Below are positions 53,059 through 54,989 of a DNA stretch of 54,989 nt, piece after piece (positions within the stretch are counted from its first letter, which is position 1; every line of letters starts with the position of its first letter). The notes under the pieces are model-generated. The model was not told where the DNA came from and did no database searches. It saw nothing but the letters and a program-made list of their open reading frames with translations. The position numbers and the translations under genes were made by a program. Source of the DNA: Thermoanaerobaculia bacterium (GTDB taxonomy: Bacteria > Acidobacteriota > Thermoanaerobaculia > Gp7-AA8); assembly GCA_017883235.1 (NCBI GenBank), contig JADGNY010000029.1, positions 1 through 54,989 of the forward strand, in the 5' to 3' direction.

Positions 53059-54759
53059 ATGAAGAGCGCCGCAACCTCCGCCCTCCTCACTCTCGCCATC
53101 ACCCTCACCATAACCGCAGCGACGAAACCCGCTCCAAAACCGTTCAACGTCGTCGAGGCCAGCATCTCCGACATGCAGGCCGCGTTGAAAGACGGCCGGG
53201 TCACCTCGCACGAGCTGGTGCAGCAATACCTGCTGCGCATCGCTACGTACGAGGACAAGCTGCATGCGGCCATCACCGTCAATCCGAACGCGCTGAAGGA
53301 AGCCGATGAACGGGATCGCGAGCGCGCGGCAGGCAAGATCCGCGGGCCGCTGCACGGCATCCCGATCGCGCTCAAGGACAACATCCAGACCACGGACATG
53401 CTGACCACCGGCGGCGCACTGGCATTCGCCAGCCTCCTCCCGCCGTATGACGCAACACTGACGAAGAATCTGCGCGACGGCGGGGCCATCATCATTGCCA
53501 AGACGCAGCTCACCGAGCTCGCCAACTGGGTGGCCGGCAATCCGCCGATGCCGACGAATTACAACGCCCTCAACGGTTACGGCTTCAATCCCTACGATCC
53601 GCGGCGCGACCCGCGCACCGAGACCGGCGACGGACGGCCCGCGCTCGCCACCGGCGGCTCCAGCTCCGGCGCGGGAACGACCGCGAGCTTCTGGGCGGCA
53701 AACGTCGGCAGCGAGACGTCCGGCTCCATCCTCAGCCCGGCAAACCAGAACATGCTGGCCGCGATCAAGCCGACCGTCGGCCGCATCTCACGCTACGGCA
53801 TCATCCCCATCACTGCCGACCAGGACACGGCAGGCCCGATGGCGAAGTTCGTCACCGACGCGGCCATCCTCTTCGGAGTCCTCGAGGGGAACAATCCCGA
53901 TGCGAATGATTCCGCCACGACCCGCTGCACGCCGCCTCCGAATCACGACTATCTGCCGTTCTTGAAAAAAGACGGACTCAAGGGCGCGCGCATCGGCATC
54001 CCCCGCGCCGGCTTCTACGACAAGATCACGCTCCCCGGCGCCGACAAGCCGCGAGGCGGACTCAATCCCGAACAATTGAAAGCGATCAACGACGCCATCG
54101 CCGTTCTCAAAGACCAGGGGGCCGTCATCGTCGATCCCGCCGACATCCCGAGCGTCGTCGACAAGAACGCCGCCGACAACTACTTCCTCTGGGGCGTATG
54201 CACCGACATGGACGATGTGAAGGGCCGGAAGTGCTCGATCGATCTCGCCTACGGGATGGAGCGTGATTTCAACAAGTGGCTTACCGCCCTCGGCAGCGCC
54301 GCTCCGTTGAAGTCGCTGACCGAGTTGCGCAAGTGGAACACCGACCACGCGAAGATGGGGGCCATCAAGTACGGCCAGTCGCTGCTCGACATCTCCGACG
54401 CCATGGATCTCGACGTCTACAAGTCTCGCTACGAGTCCGACCGCGCCAACGACATCCGCCTCAGTGCCACGCATGGCATCGATGAGGTGATGAAGGCGCA
54501 GAACCTCGATGCACTCCTCTTTCCGGGCCCCGGCGGCGCATCGATCGCAGCACGCCCCGGCTATCCGACCGTGATCGTGCCGTGGGCAATGGTCCCGAAC
54601 GCGCCGCCGACGGCGTTCCCCGAGGGGTTCAAAGCGTTGCCGCAACCCTTCGGGGTCAGCTTCACCGGCATGGCGTGCAGCGAGCCGACGCTGTTGAAGC
54701 TCGCGTACGCATTCGAGCAGGCGACGAAGAAGAGGATGCCGCCACCGTCGACACCGTAA
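53059..54759 (+). CDS. secreted amidase-signature family protein
   Basis: The 566-residue amidase has a signal peptide (MKSAATSALLTLAITLTITA) and the amidase-signature triad: Lys106 in IALKDNIQT, cis-Ser in GGSSSGAGTT (201-203) and the nucleophile in GSETSGSILSP (likely Ser223). Such enzymes hydrolyse varied amides; the substrate here is unknown. ATG 53059 is preferred, since the upstream open frame is REP-derived. The protein is longer than GatA and not in a gat operon, so it is not the tRNA amidotransferase. Confidence 0.93.
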   Translation: MKSAATSALLTLAITLTITAATKPAPKPFNVVEASISDMQAALKDGRVTSHELVQQYLLRIATYEDKLHAAITVNPNALKEADERDRERAAGKIRGPLHGIPIALKDNIQTTDMLTTGGALAFASLLPPYDATLTKNLRDGGAIIIAKTQLTELANWVAGNPPMPTNYNALNGYGFNPYDPRRDPRTETGDGRPALATGGSSSGAGTTASFWAANVGSETSGSILSPANQNMLAAIKPTVGRISRYGIIPITADQDTAGPMAKFVTDAAILFGVLEGNNPDANDSATTRCTPPPNHDYLPFLKKDGLKGARIGIPRAGFYDKITLPGADKPRGGLNPEQLKAINDAIAVLKDQGAVIVDPADIPSVVDKNAADNYFLWGVCTDMDDVKGRKCSIDLAYGMERDFNKWLTALGSAAPLKSLTELRKWNTDHAKMGAIKYGQSLLDISDAMDLDVYKSRYESDRANDIRLSATHGIDEVMKAQNLDALLFPGPGGASIAARPGYPTVIVPWAMVPNAPPTAFPEGFKALPQPFGVSFTGMACSEPTLLKLAYAFEQATKKRMPPPSTP

Positions 54760-54781
54760 TCCGAGAATAGGAGACCGATGT

Positions 54782-54805
54782 GGCACAGACACTCTTGTCT
54801 GTGCC
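54782..54805 (+). terminator. inverted repeat after the amidase gene, likely terminator
   Basis: GGCACAGACA (54782-54791), loop CTCT, TGTCTGTGCC (54796-54805), then TGTTCG. The 10-bp stem is strong but the T-tail is poor. Confidence 0.55.
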
Positions 54806-54831
54806 TGTTCGACGAGTAGGATCAATCGTCA

Positions 54832-54855
54832 ATCCTGCGGCGAAGCGCGCAGGAT
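54832..54855. repeat. REP-like palindrome, short form
   Basis: ATCCTGC (54832-54838) ... GCAGGAT (54849-54855), then CTCCGG. Identical to the copy at 52844-52867, so the amidase gene lies between two identical short palindromes. Confidence 0.8.
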
Positions 54856-54946
54856 CTCCGGTCATCCCGCGCGACTGTCTGTTTTCTAACCCGCATTTCT
54901 CACAGTCTCACTGGAATCGTCGGCACCCCTGTACCCCGTCGAGAGC

Positions 54947-54984
54947 CCTTCTCCCCCCAGCGTTTTTCAGCTGGGGGGAGAAGG
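54947..54984. repeat. 15-bp perfect inverted repeat at the window edge
   Basis: CCTTCTCCCCCCAGC (54947-54961), loop GTTTTTCA, GCTGGGGGGAGAAGG (54970-54984). Nothing else is evident in the last 130 bp. The palindrome may be the end of a small mobile repeat or a terminator-like element that continues outside the window. Confidence 0.85.
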
Positions 54985-54989
54985 TGCCG

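Overview
The window is GC-rich, densely coded DNA from a Gram-negative bacterium. It carries a periplasmic S46 peptidase, twin-arginine export, several lipoproteins and an MprF-type membrane enzyme. The set of household genes, the S46 and M61 peptidases, the DUF4388 protein and the large TPR protein resemble Acidobacteriota most. That assignment is inferred from gene content, not from a marker search. No rRNA, tRNA or CRISPR array was found.

Layout. Bases 1-1500 are a decayed accessory patch: a 21-bp tandem array, a 5' fragment of a Ser/Thr kinase gene joined tail to tail to a 5' fragment of a REP-associated transposase gene, palindromic REP-like sequences, and a vapB-type antitoxin gene broken by one extra base. 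Next come an S46 dipeptidyl-peptidase, a broken SIMPL-domain gene, lepA, a glycine-rich RRM protein, a STAS/anti-sigma-kinase pair, a HEXXH protein and polA. Bases 13.3-19.6 kb hold selB, a probable orphan structured RNA, holB-tmk, and then the most notable gene: a secreted rhodanese whose active-site loop is interrupted by an in-frame UGA. The frame continues with conserved rhodanese sequence, so it reads as a selenoprotein, and SelB, the factor that decodes such codons, lies about 2 kb away. A SorA/SorB-type sulfite dehydrogenase pair follows, which suggests a periplasmic sulfur-oxidation neighbourhood.

Bases 19.6-35 kb carry a lytic transglycosylase, a sensor histidine kinase, a PilZ protein, a CoA-transferase, a UvrD/PcrA helicase, tatA, a DUF4388 protein, rfbD and a long reverse-strand operon (xseA-xseB-ispA-dxs-PIN-tlyA) for isoprenoid precursors, exonuclease VII and rRNA methylation. 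Bases 35-43 kb hold an M61 peptidase, a ferredoxin/metallo-beta-lactamase fusion and ffh, then the rpsP-khpA-rimM-[palindromic tandem array]-trmD-rplS-rnhB translation operon. The rest contains a 977-residue TPR protein, thiL-truA, a DUF971 gene whose start codon overlaps that of truA head to head, mprF and a secreted amidase. REP-like palindromes lie between and after the last two.

The main candidates for follow-up are the Sec-rhodanese with SelB and its possible SECIS hairpin, the 15.3-15.6 kb RNA, and the hairpin array inside the rimM-trmD operon.
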